Part shown: positions 28,501 to 35,760 of the stretch, one piece after another | How the letters are laid out: each line of letters starts with the position of its first letter | How positions within the stretch are numbered: position 1 is the stretch's first letter | Origin: Bryobacterales bacterium KBS 96 | GTDB taxonomy: Bacteria; Acidobacteriota; Terriglobia; Bryobacterales; Bryobacteraceae | Reading direction: 5' to 3' | Assembly (NCBI GenBank): GCA_000381625.1 | Contig: KB906767.1 | Coordinates: forward strand, 1,962,629 to 2,026,628 | Length of the DNA stretch: 64,000 bases | Made by a program: the position numbers and the translations under genes | The notes under the pieces: model-generated | Told to the model about the DNA's origin: nothing | Seen by the model: the letters and a program-made list of their open reading frames with translations, nothing else | Databases searched by the model: none

Positions 28501-28773
28501 CGGTCGAAAGCCGCTGAGTTCCGCCTTGACTGAATAAGTGCCCGGCGGCAGATTTGTAACCGTATACTCGTTCACACTGGAAACCGCCCTATACTCGATG
28601 TTTGTGTCTTGATTCACAATGACAATAGACGCTCCGGTAACTGTGGCGCCGGAAGTGTCGGTTACGGTTCCGAGTATGACTCCCGTAATGTTCTGGCCAA
28701 ACGAAGCGCAAGCGAGTACAAGCCCGACAAGTATGGCCAGTCTAAGCTTTGAAAATGACTTCACAATGATCAT
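25507..28773 (-). CDS. Oar-like TonB-dependent outer-membrane receptor
   Basis: Outer-membrane receptor for large substrates. The signal peptide (MIIVKSFSKLRLAILVGLVLACASFG) is followed by a carboxypeptidase-regulatory domain (GVILGTVTDTSGATVTGASI...FRPS), the plug (VVNSEDATVGNILQSNAITTVPLNGR; PYWGGISFNVDGVGYND) and a long 22-strand-type barrel ending in Phe (QFGIKFLF). I chose the ATG at 28773, which has GAGGGGG upstream, over the frame opening at 28809. About 1,088 residues, as usual for Acidobacteriota Oar-like proteins. It heads an operon with the GHL6-like gene and resembles the second receptor at 37261 (shared PYWGG/NYWGG plug block). Confidence 0.9.
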   Translation of the reverse strand: MIIVKSFSKLRLAILVGLVLACASFGQNITGVILGTVTDTSGATVTGASIVIVNQDTNIEYRAVSSVNEYTVTNLPPGTYSVKAELSGFRPSVTKDIVLLANRSARVNIVLAPGSLNQTVEVTSSAPVVNSEDATVGNILQSNAITTVPLNGRTVDRLIRISAGVTTDNANNPRVAGSPYWGGISFNVDGVGYNDSGNGGGAYSYKHGLSTQPSVDAISEFKIDSSSMKAEFESGVSVTVVTKSGSNEIHGSALWFNRNREYAAKNFFQTGQPKPAFNRNEVGATLGGPIIKNKLFFFGSFEDLLERSSLTTSGLSVPTDAMKSGNFAGLATIIDPLSGDPFPNNQIPNDRLDSRAQALAAKYPGPNLPGASGGTLQNYIASVPNKYDVYRFGLRLDYRLSDNDSFFVNTNYSKGDPYFVAQNYPIGYGSWQNGGYTTKSINGTYTHTFSPTVVNEARFGYLSHASARQGMNQNFDPRSLFPGLYPVDYGGLPNINITSYTSIGDYGGAQVPPEDTPQYIDNLTIVRGKHTIKTGFDFAVYRVASNPSVSGLGSGSVNNAGLGRFDFTGRYTSATTTAAPANAFADFMLGDANATYRSSANPAEVFSSTRYSAYVQDDIQVSSHLSLSVGLRYMLQIPWSERDGRMAQFDPASGKLYLAGNQYPSGTQQALVNAYPIAFAQSLGLSNTLIQTDKNNWQPRIGFAYRPFGDSKTVIRSGFGVYSSFLPLFIGFRQLGFSNPPFLLAETFESAAGRTPTLTLANPFSGNSKLSPNPSITAVQRNLQNAESYQWNFTVEHELAKNLGVRASYVGNRSTHLPWYNYPINLSQQQIPATLQPNRPYQPWADILVLASGGDSTMHELQLEATQRFSSGLTFQLEYAWTSSLDDTPTVGGPQDPYNVSADRGNTDGVRRHVFTAAYSYELPVGRGKAFLNNAGNALNALVGGWEIAGITYLRTGTPFSLGITATQTGWRATRPNANGSGALSRSDRGISEWFDPSVYSLPTPFTYGNSARNSLFGPGDMVFDVSFLKNFSIVERVKAQLRGEFFNFPNHTNLGNPATNISVPSTVGRITSAGDPRQVQFGIKFLF

Positions 28774-29079
28774 CGATCGTCCCCCTCTGGAGTAGGAAGA
28801 GGCTAACACGATCGCCGGTAAGTCCGCCCACTTTTTTCTCAGGCGGCCCTGGCAGGGTACGAACGGAGCAACTCTGCTTTGATCAGTACCTTGATTTCAA
28901 CGGCTTAGCGACTACTTGGAGGATTCCGTCGGCGCCCGGACGACAACGGCAAATATTTCAGAGAGTGAAAAAAATATAAATGGCAGGCCTTTTCTGATCC
29001 AATGGCGATGCTGGCGATAGAATGATGTGCATCTATCGAGCGGGAATATGCTGTCCTACTCGCAGACTGAGGTTTTCAG
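28774..29079. other. Divergent intergenic region, TonB receptor / Tat-DegT
   Basis: 306 bp between divergent start codons. Apart from the TTTCA-N5-TGAAA site at 28956-28970 and a TATAAA hexamer at 28975-28980, which could serve the plus-strand gene, I see no gene or RNA. Confidence 0.5.
28956..28970. promoter_or_regulatory. TTTCA-N5-TGAAA operator candidate, site 2
   Basis: TTTCAGAGAGTGAAA shares the arms and 5-bp spacing of sites 10054-10068 and 33034-33054. It lies between the divergent TonB receptor and Tat-DegT genes, next to an AT-rich TATAAA-containing stretch. Confidence 0.55.
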
Positions 29080-30429
29080 ATGATCCCCTGGACCAGAAGA
29101 TCGTTCCTTGTCAAGACCCCCGCGTTGAGTGTGGCAACTCCAGCACTGGGGATTGCGTTTGGCGCCGCTAAAGGTGTCGGTGGGGCCGGCAAGCCGGCCT
29201 TGCTTGGCGGTCCGAAGATTCGTTCCGAAAAGTTTCCCAGTTGGCCGGTTTCGGGCGAACTGGAGGAGCGGGCGCTGATTGAGACGTTGCGTAGCGGCCG
29301 TTGGTATCGCGGCAACGGACAACAGACAAAAAAGTTTGAAGACGCATACCTAAAATTAACCGGCGCACGGCATTGCCTGGCGACCGCGAACGGGACAAGC
29401 GCGCTGTACGTTGCACTGAACGCACTGGGCATTGAGGCGGGCGATGAGGTCATTGTTCCGCCCTACACATTTATCGCAACGATCAATGTAGTGTTGCGAC
29501 AACATGCGCTACCCGTATTCGTCGACACGAATATTAATACGTTCCAGATAGACGCAACAAAAATTGAAGCGGCGATCAGCCCGCGCACAAAGGCGATTAT
29601 TCCCGTCCACCTGGGCGGTTCTGCCTGCGATCTGGATACGATTCTTTCCGTGAGCCGCAAACATGGCATTCCCGTAATTGAGGACGCTTGCCAGGCGCAC
29701 TTGGCCGAGTGGCGCGGCCATAAGGTCGGCACGTATGGAAAGGCCGGCTGCTTCAGTTTCCAGGCATCGAAGAATTTGACGTGCGGCGAAGGCGGCGCCA
29801 TTCTGACCGACGATGATGAACTATACGAGCGCTGCTATACGTTTCATAACAACGGAAGCGGGCTGAAGGCGCCCGGCGGTAATTTCGCATATTCAGGAAC
29901 CGGTGACAACCGCCGCATGGTGGAAATGGAGGCCGCGCTCTTATTACAGCAGATGACGCGGTTAGAGGAGCAATCGCAGCGCCGCACGGCAAATGCGTTG
30001 TATTTAACGTCGCTGATAAAGGAGATTCCGGGTATTACCCCCGCGCAGATGCACGATGGTTGCACGCGAAACGCTTATCACCTTTACATGTTTCGTTATC
30101 GAAGAGCGGAGTTCGCTGAACTTCCTCGCACAACCTTTCTCAAAGCACTCACTGCCGAAGGCATACCGGCTTCGCGCGGGTATTCTCCGTTAAATAAAGA
30201 GCGGTTCCTGAAAGCGGCGTTGGAATCGCGGTCATATCAAAAGCTGTTCCCCGAAAACGTTCTTAGGAATTGGGAAGAACGTAACGAATGTCCCGCAAAT
30301 AATCAGCTTTGTTCCGAAGCCGTATGGTTCACGCAGAATATGTTTTTAGGAAGCAAGAGCGATATGGACCAGATTGCTGAAGCGATTCGCAAGATTAAGA
30401 AGCATGCCGGAGAGCTGACGGCTGCTTAG
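29080..30429 (+). CDS. Tat-exported DegT/DnrJ/EryC1/StrS-family aminotransferase
   Basis: PLP-dependent sugar-aminotransferase fold with an N-terminal Tat signal (WTRRSFLVK, then a hydrophobic stretch TPALSVATPALGIAFGAA). The start is secure: ATG 29080 with GAGG 8-9 bases upstream. The PLP lysine is K231 (CFSFQASKNLTCGEGG); TANGTSALY (~102) and EDACQAHLAE (~201) are the other cofactor blocks. Closest in type to aminocyclitol/AHBA-like aminotransferases with the QxSK...GEGG motif. Length 449 reflects a ~40-residue leader. A folded PLP enzyme in the periplasm is unusual, as it needs an amino donor there; it may have a non-transaminating role. Ends 4 nt into the convergent ceramidase-like gene. 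Confidence 0.88.
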   Translation: MIPWTRRSFLVKTPALSVATPALGIAFGAAKGVGGAGKPALLGGPKIRSEKFPSWPVSGELEERALIETLRSGRWYRGNGQQTKKFEDAYLKLTGARHCLATANGTSALYVALNALGIEAGDEVIVPPYTFIATINVVLRQHALPVFVDTNINTFQIDATKIEAAISPRTKAIIPVHLGGSACDLDTILSVSRKHGIPVIEDACQAHLAEWRGHKVGTYGKAGCFSFQASKNLTCGEGGAILTDDDELYERCYTFHNNGSGLKAPGGNFAYSGTGDNRRMVEMEAALLLQQMTRLEEQSQRRTANALYLTSLIKEIPGITPAQMHDGCTRNAYHLYMFRYRRAEFAELPRTTFLKALTAEGIPASRGYSPLNKERFLKAALESRSYQKLFPENVLRNWEERNECPANNQLCSEAVWFTQNMFLGSKSDMDQIAEAIRKIKKHAGELTAA

Positions 30430-31766
30430 AATCGCCTTTCTTCAAGGTTTCGCAGCAAATCCATGGCAGCATCCGTAAGAAGCTTGGATGCCGACGCATT
30501 GACCCGAGCAGCTACCACCTCATAGCCTTCCGACGCGCTCGCGCCGGCGTTGGGTATATAGCCGATATAGTCGTTCGATAGCCCAAGGAACAGAGTTGTG
30601 GGAAAACCAGATCGCTTCCGAATATCTAGGGCTATATCGACGAAGGCCTCGCCGGGAAACGTGATCAAGACGGTTTGGCCGATTCGAATTGCTGTCATTT
30701 CAACTTCCAGCATCTTCGGGTCATTGCCGTCGGCCTCATCGTAAAGACGAGCATAATATTCTTCGATGCTGTCGAAGAGTACGGCCTGTTTAGCCTGAAG
30801 CATTTCCTCATTGGCGGAATTGCCCTGCGATTCCAGCCGACGCAGATGCTTCATTGATTCCTCGCGGTGTTTCGTCATCTTTTCTAGCGGTTCATAGTGC
30901 TTTAGAGGAAGTCTAATTCGCTTCGTGCGAACTGTCACGGAGAATTCTTGCACGCTAAGCTGAGTGAGCCCATTCAGAACGAAGCGGGCGAGCCGCCGCC
31001 CGAGTTCCCGAGCTTTTTCGAAAGTTCGAAACGGATCGATGACGCCGATCGCACTTAGATTACTTTTGTGTCCGATACTGAGGTCGCCCTCCGCTCCGTT
31101 AAAGAACAACACTTCAGTTTGCTCGCCTAGTTCTCCTTTTAAATATTCCGCCGTGAAGAACGGAAAATCGGCAGTAATCGAAAGCGTGTTGGGTCCAAGC
31201 ACCGTGGGATGGCACGCATAGCAGACGACTATCGCAGACGGACTGCCGTTCTCTTCTTCAACAATCAACACTCCCGCGTATGGATCTATCGGTTTGCCGT
31301 CATCTGTTCGGCGATTTACCGCAACCTGTTCCACCGGCACTAAGCCGGCGCGAAGACGGCTGCGTTTCCTTTTAGCCATCGCGTGTTCGACACTGCTGAC
31401 AATGCGTTTGCCTAAAACGTCAATATAGGACGTGTCAAGATCCTGTACCTGATTAAAGAAGTGTCTAAACGTAGCAGGACCGCAATGGGTGTGAGTAGCG
31501 GATATTACGATATGAGCCGCGGGAATGCCAGTCCGAAGGCAGATCTCTTCACGCACGCGATCGGCCAACTCACGATCGATCCCAATGATCTCGACGCTGA
31601 TGAGCGCCACGATCGTTGTTCCGTCGTCCACGACAAGCGCCCGCGCGTGCAGGTCGTCATGCACTCCCTGCGCCACTCCGCTGCGGGCGGCAAAGCCAGC
31701 CATCTGGCTACCGAGCGGCGGTGTAATGATTTCAGAATGGACGCCCACACGAAATTCAAGCGCCAC
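30426..31766 (-). CDS. Neutral ceramidase-fold protein, cytosolic
   Basis: Resembles the N-terminal catalytic domain of neutral/alkaline ceramidases. Zinc-site blocks are present: VISATHTHCGP, CYACHPTVLG, FPGEAFVDI and SNDYIGYIPN. EGDLS aligns with the ceramidase GDVSPN loop that holds the nucleophilic Ser. At 446 residues it lacks the C-terminal beta domain of true ceramidases (~650 residues) and has no signal peptide (MALEFRVGVHSEIITPP), so a cytosolic amidase on another substrate is likelier. The start overlaps the end of the AGE-epimerase gene by 11 nt, so the two are translated from one message. Confidence 0.85.
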   Translation of the reverse strand: MALEFRVGVHSEIITPPLGSQMAGFAARSGVAQGVHDDLHARALVVDDGTTIVALISVEIIGIDRELADRVREEICLRTGIPAAHIVISATHTHCGPATFRHFFNQVQDLDTSYIDVLGKRIVSSVEHAMAKRKRSRLRAGLVPVEQVAVNRRTDDGKPIDPYAGVLIVEEENGSPSAIVVCYACHPTVLGPNTLSITADFPFFTAEYLKGELGEQTEVLFFNGAEGDLSIGHKSNLSAIGVIDPFRTFEKARELGRRLARFVLNGLTQLSVQEFSVTVRTKRIRLPLKHYEPLEKMTKHREESMKHLRRLESQGNSANEEMLQAKQAVLFDSIEEYYARLYDEADGNDPKMLEVEMTAIRIGQTVLITFPGEAFVDIALDIRKRSGFPTTLFLGLSNDYIGYIPNAGASASEGYEVVAARVNASASKLLTDAAMDLLRNLEERRF

Positions 31767-32967
31767 GGCGCGGTCTTCCTTTTCGCTCGATCATTCTTTC
31801 TATCGCCTGCAGGCTCAACATCAGAAAGCGAGGTTGATGATAATTTTCAACACGGACCATGTCCGATGCCGGCGTGACCTGTCGGTCCCCCGTAAGTTGC
31901 CAGAGCGGTGAATTCAGGCAACGCAGGGGAAACCGCATCCGCGTATACATTTCAAGTTCGGCGTGAAATTCGAGCGCCCAGGGATCGCCGGTCTCTTCGA
32001 TCATTAGTAGCGACCCTATGAGCGCCTCCTGGTGCGGAAATAACGTCTTGTCGAGCGTCCAGATATTCCGATCCACATCAATAAGGTTGCGGAATAGCCC
32101 TCCGTAAATCCTGTCCCACGCAACTTCACAATGCCGGCGGAAATGCGCAGCGGCGGTATCGAACAATAAATCGTCACTTCTACGCCGCGCTTCAGATAGG
32201 ATCATCCAAAGGGTTTCGATGGAGTGTCCCGCATAAACCAGTCGCTCGTACTCATTTTCAGGATGTGAAAGATCGTGGCAAATCAGTTCGTTGAAGAGCC
32301 GGAATCGCGGATTAAAGTGGCGGTCGAGAAAAGCGGTTATCGATCGATTGAGCAAAGCTTCCAGATCGGTATCGGAACGCCAGTCGAGCATCTGTGACAG
32401 CGTGCGAATCAAAACCATCCAGACGCCTCCGATTCTCGCTCCGGGAAACGGTTGCGCGCCGGGTCCCAGATATGTTTCGCCAATCGACGGATGGTAATCG
32501 GGGCGATCGTAGTGGCGGACGCACTTAAAGACTAAATCCCGGGCCTCGTCCCAAAACATCCCGTCGCCCGTCGCCTTTGCGAATTCTGCCAACCCTTCGG
32601 CGACGAACATATCTCCGTACACTTCGGTGTCCGCCGCGCTCGCCGGCGTGCCGTCACGGTTCAATAATTTAGGCCGCAATTCATCCGGATCGTTGGGCTT
32701 GCTACGCTTCAACAACTCAATCGATGCAGCCGCGATATCGAGATATCTTTGTTCACGGCTAATATTGTTGAAGAGGTACGCAAAAACCCAAACGCCTCGG
32801 CCTTCGTACCACGTGCGCTTTTCGTCAGACACTCGCTCGCCGTTGGGGCGCACCGCGCAGAGAAAGCCGCCGTATTCCGGATCTATTACGTAACGTTCGA
32901 GAAACGGCAGGAAGTCATCGAACAGGTCGCGTTGGTATTGCGCATACCGTCCACGTAAATCATGCAT
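31756..32967 (-). CDS. AGE-family (N-acylglucosamine 2-epimerase-like) epimerase/isomerase
   Basis: Cytosolic (alpha/alpha)6-barrel sugar epimerase/isomerase. Family blocks are GGFLCAVRPNGERVSDEKRTWYEGRGVWVFAYLFNNI (~34-70), DMFVAEGLAEFA, GHSIETLWMILSEA with the conserved catalytic His, and LFPHQEALIGSLLM with a second His. Length 403 fits AGE and related mannose or cellobiose 2-epimerases; specificity cannot be told. It heads a two-gene unit with the ceramidase-like gene and is divergent from a DegT gene, with a perfect 8-5-8 inverted repeat between them. Confidence 0.9.
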   Translation of the reverse strand: MHDLRGRYAQYQRDLFDDFLPFLERYVIDPEYGGFLCAVRPNGERVSDEKRTWYEGRGVWVFAYLFNNISREQRYLDIAAASIELLKRSKPNDPDELRPKLLNRDGTPASAADTEVYGDMFVAEGLAEFAKATGDGMFWDEARDLVFKCVRHYDRPDYHPSIGETYLGPGAQPFPGARIGGVWMVLIRTLSQMLDWRSDTDLEALLNRSITAFLDRHFNPRFRLFNELICHDLSHPENEYERLVYAGHSIETLWMILSEARRRSDDLLFDTAAAHFRRHCEVAWDRIYGGLFRNLIDVDRNIWTLDKTLFPHQEALIGSLLMIEETGDPWALEFHAELEMYTRMRFPLRCLNSPLWQLTGDRQVTPASDMVRVENYHQPRFLMLSLQAIERMIERKGRPRRGA

Positions 32968-33033
32968 AAACAGACAATTGGCGCCACATCCGGTCCGAAC
33001 AGGAGTCTAGCAGAGGCCTCGCGGCAGCTCGGA

Positions 33034-33054
33034 ATTTTTCACTTCCTGAAAAAT
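33034..33054. promoter_or_regulatory. Perfect 8-5-8 inverted repeat, TTTCA-N5-TGAAA site 3
   Basis: Arms ATTTTTCA (33034-33041) and TGAAAAAT (33047-33054) flank CTTCC, in the 116-bp gap between the divergent AGE-epimerase and DegT genes. Same core and spacing as the sites at 10054 and 28956. Strong operator candidate for both promoters. Confidence 0.65.
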
Positions 33055-33083
33055 CGCTACAAGATATCCATAGCTGCGAGAAC

Positions 33084-34298
33084 ATGCACTCTGTGCCCTC
33101 ATTAGCAATCCTCGGTGGACCGGCGCTCCGTAACCGCCCTTTTCTCCGGTGGCCTGTCTTTGCCGAGGCCGATCGCGCCGCACTGCTAAAAACGTTTGAA
33201 AGCGGCGAATGGGGCGGCTACGGCGCCGCAGTCCAACAATTTGAAGCTGAGTTCGCAAAAGCTCACGATTCTCGCCATGGGATAACCACGGCCAACGGAA
33301 CTCTTTCCCTCGAAGCGGCGTTGATCGCGTGTGGCATCGGCCCGGAAGATGAAGTGATTGTTCCTCCTATCAGCTTTGTAGCTACAGCTACCGCCGTGCT
33401 GCGAGTGGGAGCTATTCCTGTTTTTGCCGACATAGATTTACGGACTTATAATCTCGATCCATCGAATGCCGCCGCCGCCATAACTCCCAGGACCAAAGCA
33501 ATCATCCCCGTACACTTTGCCGGTCACCCCGCTGATATGGATGCTCTGATGCCACTGGCTGCTCGTCACGGACTCGCGGTCATTGAGGATTGTGCGCATG
33601 CACATGGCGCTTCCTGGAAATCGCGGAAAGTCGGGAGCTTCGGTAATTTCGGATCGTTCAGCTTCCAACAATCCAAGAATATGACCGCTGGTGAGGGAGG
33701 CATTCTGATAACCAGCGATTCGAGGCTCGCCGAACTGGGATGGTCGTATGGAAATCAGGGAAGATCGCCGCACGGAGCCTGGTATCAGCATGATCGTCTG
33801 GGCACAAATCTTCGGTTGACCAGTCTGCAATCGGCGCTGCTCAGCGTGCAGCTCAGACGTCTTCCTACGCAATTGGCACAGCGTGCGAAGAACGCGGCGC
33901 GACTCCGTGCGGGTTTAGGCGCCGGCTCAATTCTATGCGCACCGGAGTTCGATCCACGAGTTACCGGCCACGGACTGCACCTGTTTGTCATGCGGCTGAA
34001 CGCACAACGTTATCCGGAACTTTCGAGAGACCGCGTCGTCGAAGCTCTGATTGCCGAAGGCATCACAGGAGCGTCGTGCTACCCTTATCCGCTTTACCGA
34101 AATAACTTGTTTCAAAATCATGGGCACAGGCTGTTGCCTTGCCCGAATGCCGAGCAAATGGCGCGGCAATGCTTGTGGCTCACAAATGATGTGCTGCTGG
34201 GTAGCGCGGAAGACGTGGACGATGTGCTGAGTGCGATCGCAAAAGTGACTGAATTCGCGGAAGAACTTCTTGCCGCGAATACGGAGAGATCTCAGTGA
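33084..34298 (+). CDS. DegT/DnrJ/EryC1/StrS-family aminotransferase
   Basis: Cytosolic PLP-dependent aminotransferase (404 residues). PLP lysine K198 in SFSFQQSKNMTAGEGG; TTANGTLSLEAAL (~68) and EDCAHAHGA (~168) are cofactor blocks; RLTSLQSALLSVQLRRL is the family dimer-interface block. No leader. It belongs to the same QxSK...GEGG subgroup as 5148 and 29080. It is divergent from the AGE epimerase and convergent (7-nt overlap) with the hybrid regulator gene, so all are probably under shared control. Confidence 0.92.
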   Translation: MHSVPSLAILGGPALRNRPFLRWPVFAEADRAALLKTFESGEWGGYGAAVQQFEAEFAKAHDSRHGITTANGTLSLEAALIACGIGPEDEVIVPPISFVATATAVLRVGAIPVFADIDLRTYNLDPSNAAAAITPRTKAIIPVHFAGHPADMDALMPLAARHGLAVIEDCAHAHGASWKSRKVGSFGNFGSFSFQQSKNMTAGEGGILITSDSRLAELGWSYGNQGRSPHGAWYQHDRLGTNLRLTSLQSALLSVQLRRLPTQLAQRAKNAARLRAGLGAGSILCAPEFDPRVTGHGLHLFVMRLNAQRYPELSRDRVVEALIAEGITGASCYPYPLYRNNLFQNHGHRLLPCPNAEQMARQCLWLTNDVLLGSAEDVDDVLSAIAKVTEFAEELLAANTERSQ

Positions 34299-35476
34299 CG
34301 CGCGGCTGGTAAACCCGATCGAGAGGGAATGCGGCGGAACAGTACGTCATTTGGATACAGACGATCCACGTTCTGGGCGGTGATTAGCTGATGTTTCGTA
34401 AACACGGCTGCGGCGCCGGTTTCCCGCCGGAGAAGAGTGTGGGCAATACACATAATAGATTCGCCGTAGGTTTCTGGAAAGTAGCCGATCGTGCCGATGA
34501 GGTGTGTGTTCGGCTTGCGAAGCTCACGGCGCGCCTCAATCGCTCCGCCCTGCCCTACGACTGCGTATTCGCCTTCCCATCCCGCCTTATCAAAGGCGCT
34601 TAAGGCGCCGAGCGCGCAGGGATCGTTCACTGCCCCAAGCAGAATGCGGCGGGAATGGGTTGTGCGGAGGTGGCGGCGAACCAGTTCCATAGTTCCTCCA
34701 AACTGTCCTTTCCCTGTGAGCCGCACCACGTTTCCTATATGGCTAATCGTTTCCCGGACACCTGACTCGATCCCGGCAAGCCGCGAGCGGAGCAGCGACC
34801 CGGCCATTGAGAGTTCAACCAGAATCAACTCGTCCACTCGGCCGTTCCAATTCTTATTTGCCCAACGCCCGAGCGCCCGGCCACCCATAATTCCCGCAAG
34901 CTGATTGTTCCCCCCGAAGTAAGTCGCCCCCGGATGCGCCGTTCCCATGGCAATCAATGGAATATGAGCCGAACGAAATTTCGCGGCGATGGCGGGCGCA
35001 ATCTGTTCGTCGAATTGGTGCTCGATGGCAATATTCACTTTTGCATCGATCAAAGCGTCGGCATTACGGAGCGCCAGATCGGGGTCAAACCCGTTGTCAA
35101 GCAAAATCAGATCCACTCGATGCCGGCGAGCGGCCTGAACGATACTGTCGCTCCATTCCTGAGCGAATGTACAGTCTTCGCCCTGCGACGCATAGCCAAA
35201 CCGGTACTGAGGCGCATTACAAATTTTCACCCGTGAGCGATATGTGTTGCGCCCTACCTTCTCAATCAGGCCCTGTTGTTCAAGCGTGTGGATTAGACGA
35301 AATGCCGTGGTGGTGCTGATGCTGGTCCGGGCGACCAAGTCGCGAAGGCGTAGAACCTCCGTGTCCGATGAGAACGCTTTGAGAAGCTCGCAAGCCCTTC
35401 GGACCGCTTCCACTTTATAGATATCGTCCGATTCAAACGGCAATGTCTTCGCTTCGCCGGTGAGAGAGTAGCTCAA
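34292..35476 (-). CDS. Hybrid regulator: IclR-type HTH plus periplasmic-binding-protein-like domain
   Basis: Cytosolic transcription factor with an unusual join. Residues ~20-80 form an IclR-like winged helix (LRLRDLVARTSISTTTAFRLIHTLEQQGLIEKVGRNTYR). Residues ~95-380 are a type I sugar-binding-protein/LacI-effector-like domain (VDLILLDNGFDPDLALRNADALIDAKVNIAIEH; HIPLIAMGTAHPGATYFGGNN; DPCALGALSAFDKAGWEGEYAVVGQGG; IGYFPETYGESIMCIA) instead of the IclR effector fold. The binding domain implies a sugar-type inducer. Candidate owner of the TTTCA-N5-TGAAA sites and of the TTGAC-CCT-GTCAA repeat upstream of its own start (inference). No signal peptide. Confidence 0.85.
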   Translation of the reverse strand: MSYSLTGEAKTLPFESDDIYKVEAVRRACELLKAFSSDTEVLRLRDLVARTSISTTTAFRLIHTLEQQGLIEKVGRNTYRSRVKICNAPQYRFGYASQGEDCTFAQEWSDSIVQAARRHRVDLILLDNGFDPDLALRNADALIDAKVNIAIEHQFDEQIAPAIAAKFRSAHIPLIAMGTAHPGATYFGGNNQLAGIMGGRALGRWANKNWNGRVDELILVELSMAGSLLRSRLAGIESGVRETISHIGNVVRLTGKGQFGGTMELVRRHLRTTHSRRILLGAVNDPCALGALSAFDKAGWEGEYAVVGQGGAIEARRELRKPNTHLIGTIGYFPETYGESIMCIAHTLLRRETGAAAVFTKHQLITAQNVDRLYPNDVLFRRIPSRSGLPAARH

Positions 35477-35542
35477 GTTCGTATCCTCTCGTTAAACCAA
35501 ACGTATCCGCAACGTAGAAGACATAGTTTTATCGTTTTCCGA

Positions 35543-35555
35543 TTGACCCTGTCAA
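35543..35555. promoter_or_regulatory. Inverted repeat TTGAC-CCT-GTCAA upstream of hybrid regulator
   Basis: Perfect 5-3-5 inverted repeat 67 bp upstream of the hybrid regulator start. The following bases (GTGCGTTTGA) recall copy C of the 29-bp element (ATGCGTTTGA). Possible autoregulatory site. The rest of the 284-bp gap (35477-35760) shows no gene. Confidence 0.35.
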
Positions 35556-35760
35556 GTGCGTTTGATTTTTTGGCATTCGGGCGCCACGATGAAAATACCT
35601 TCATGTCGAAGTCTATAAAAAATGGCCGCCCGGCGTTGCCACGATTTCCGTGTCCCATGGAGAGAGCCATTTGTCACGAAATGCACTGAACGATTTGCGG
35701 AGCATCCATCGGCGTCAACAATCTTTGGCCCAATCCGAAGGCACTCTTCAAAATCTCAGT

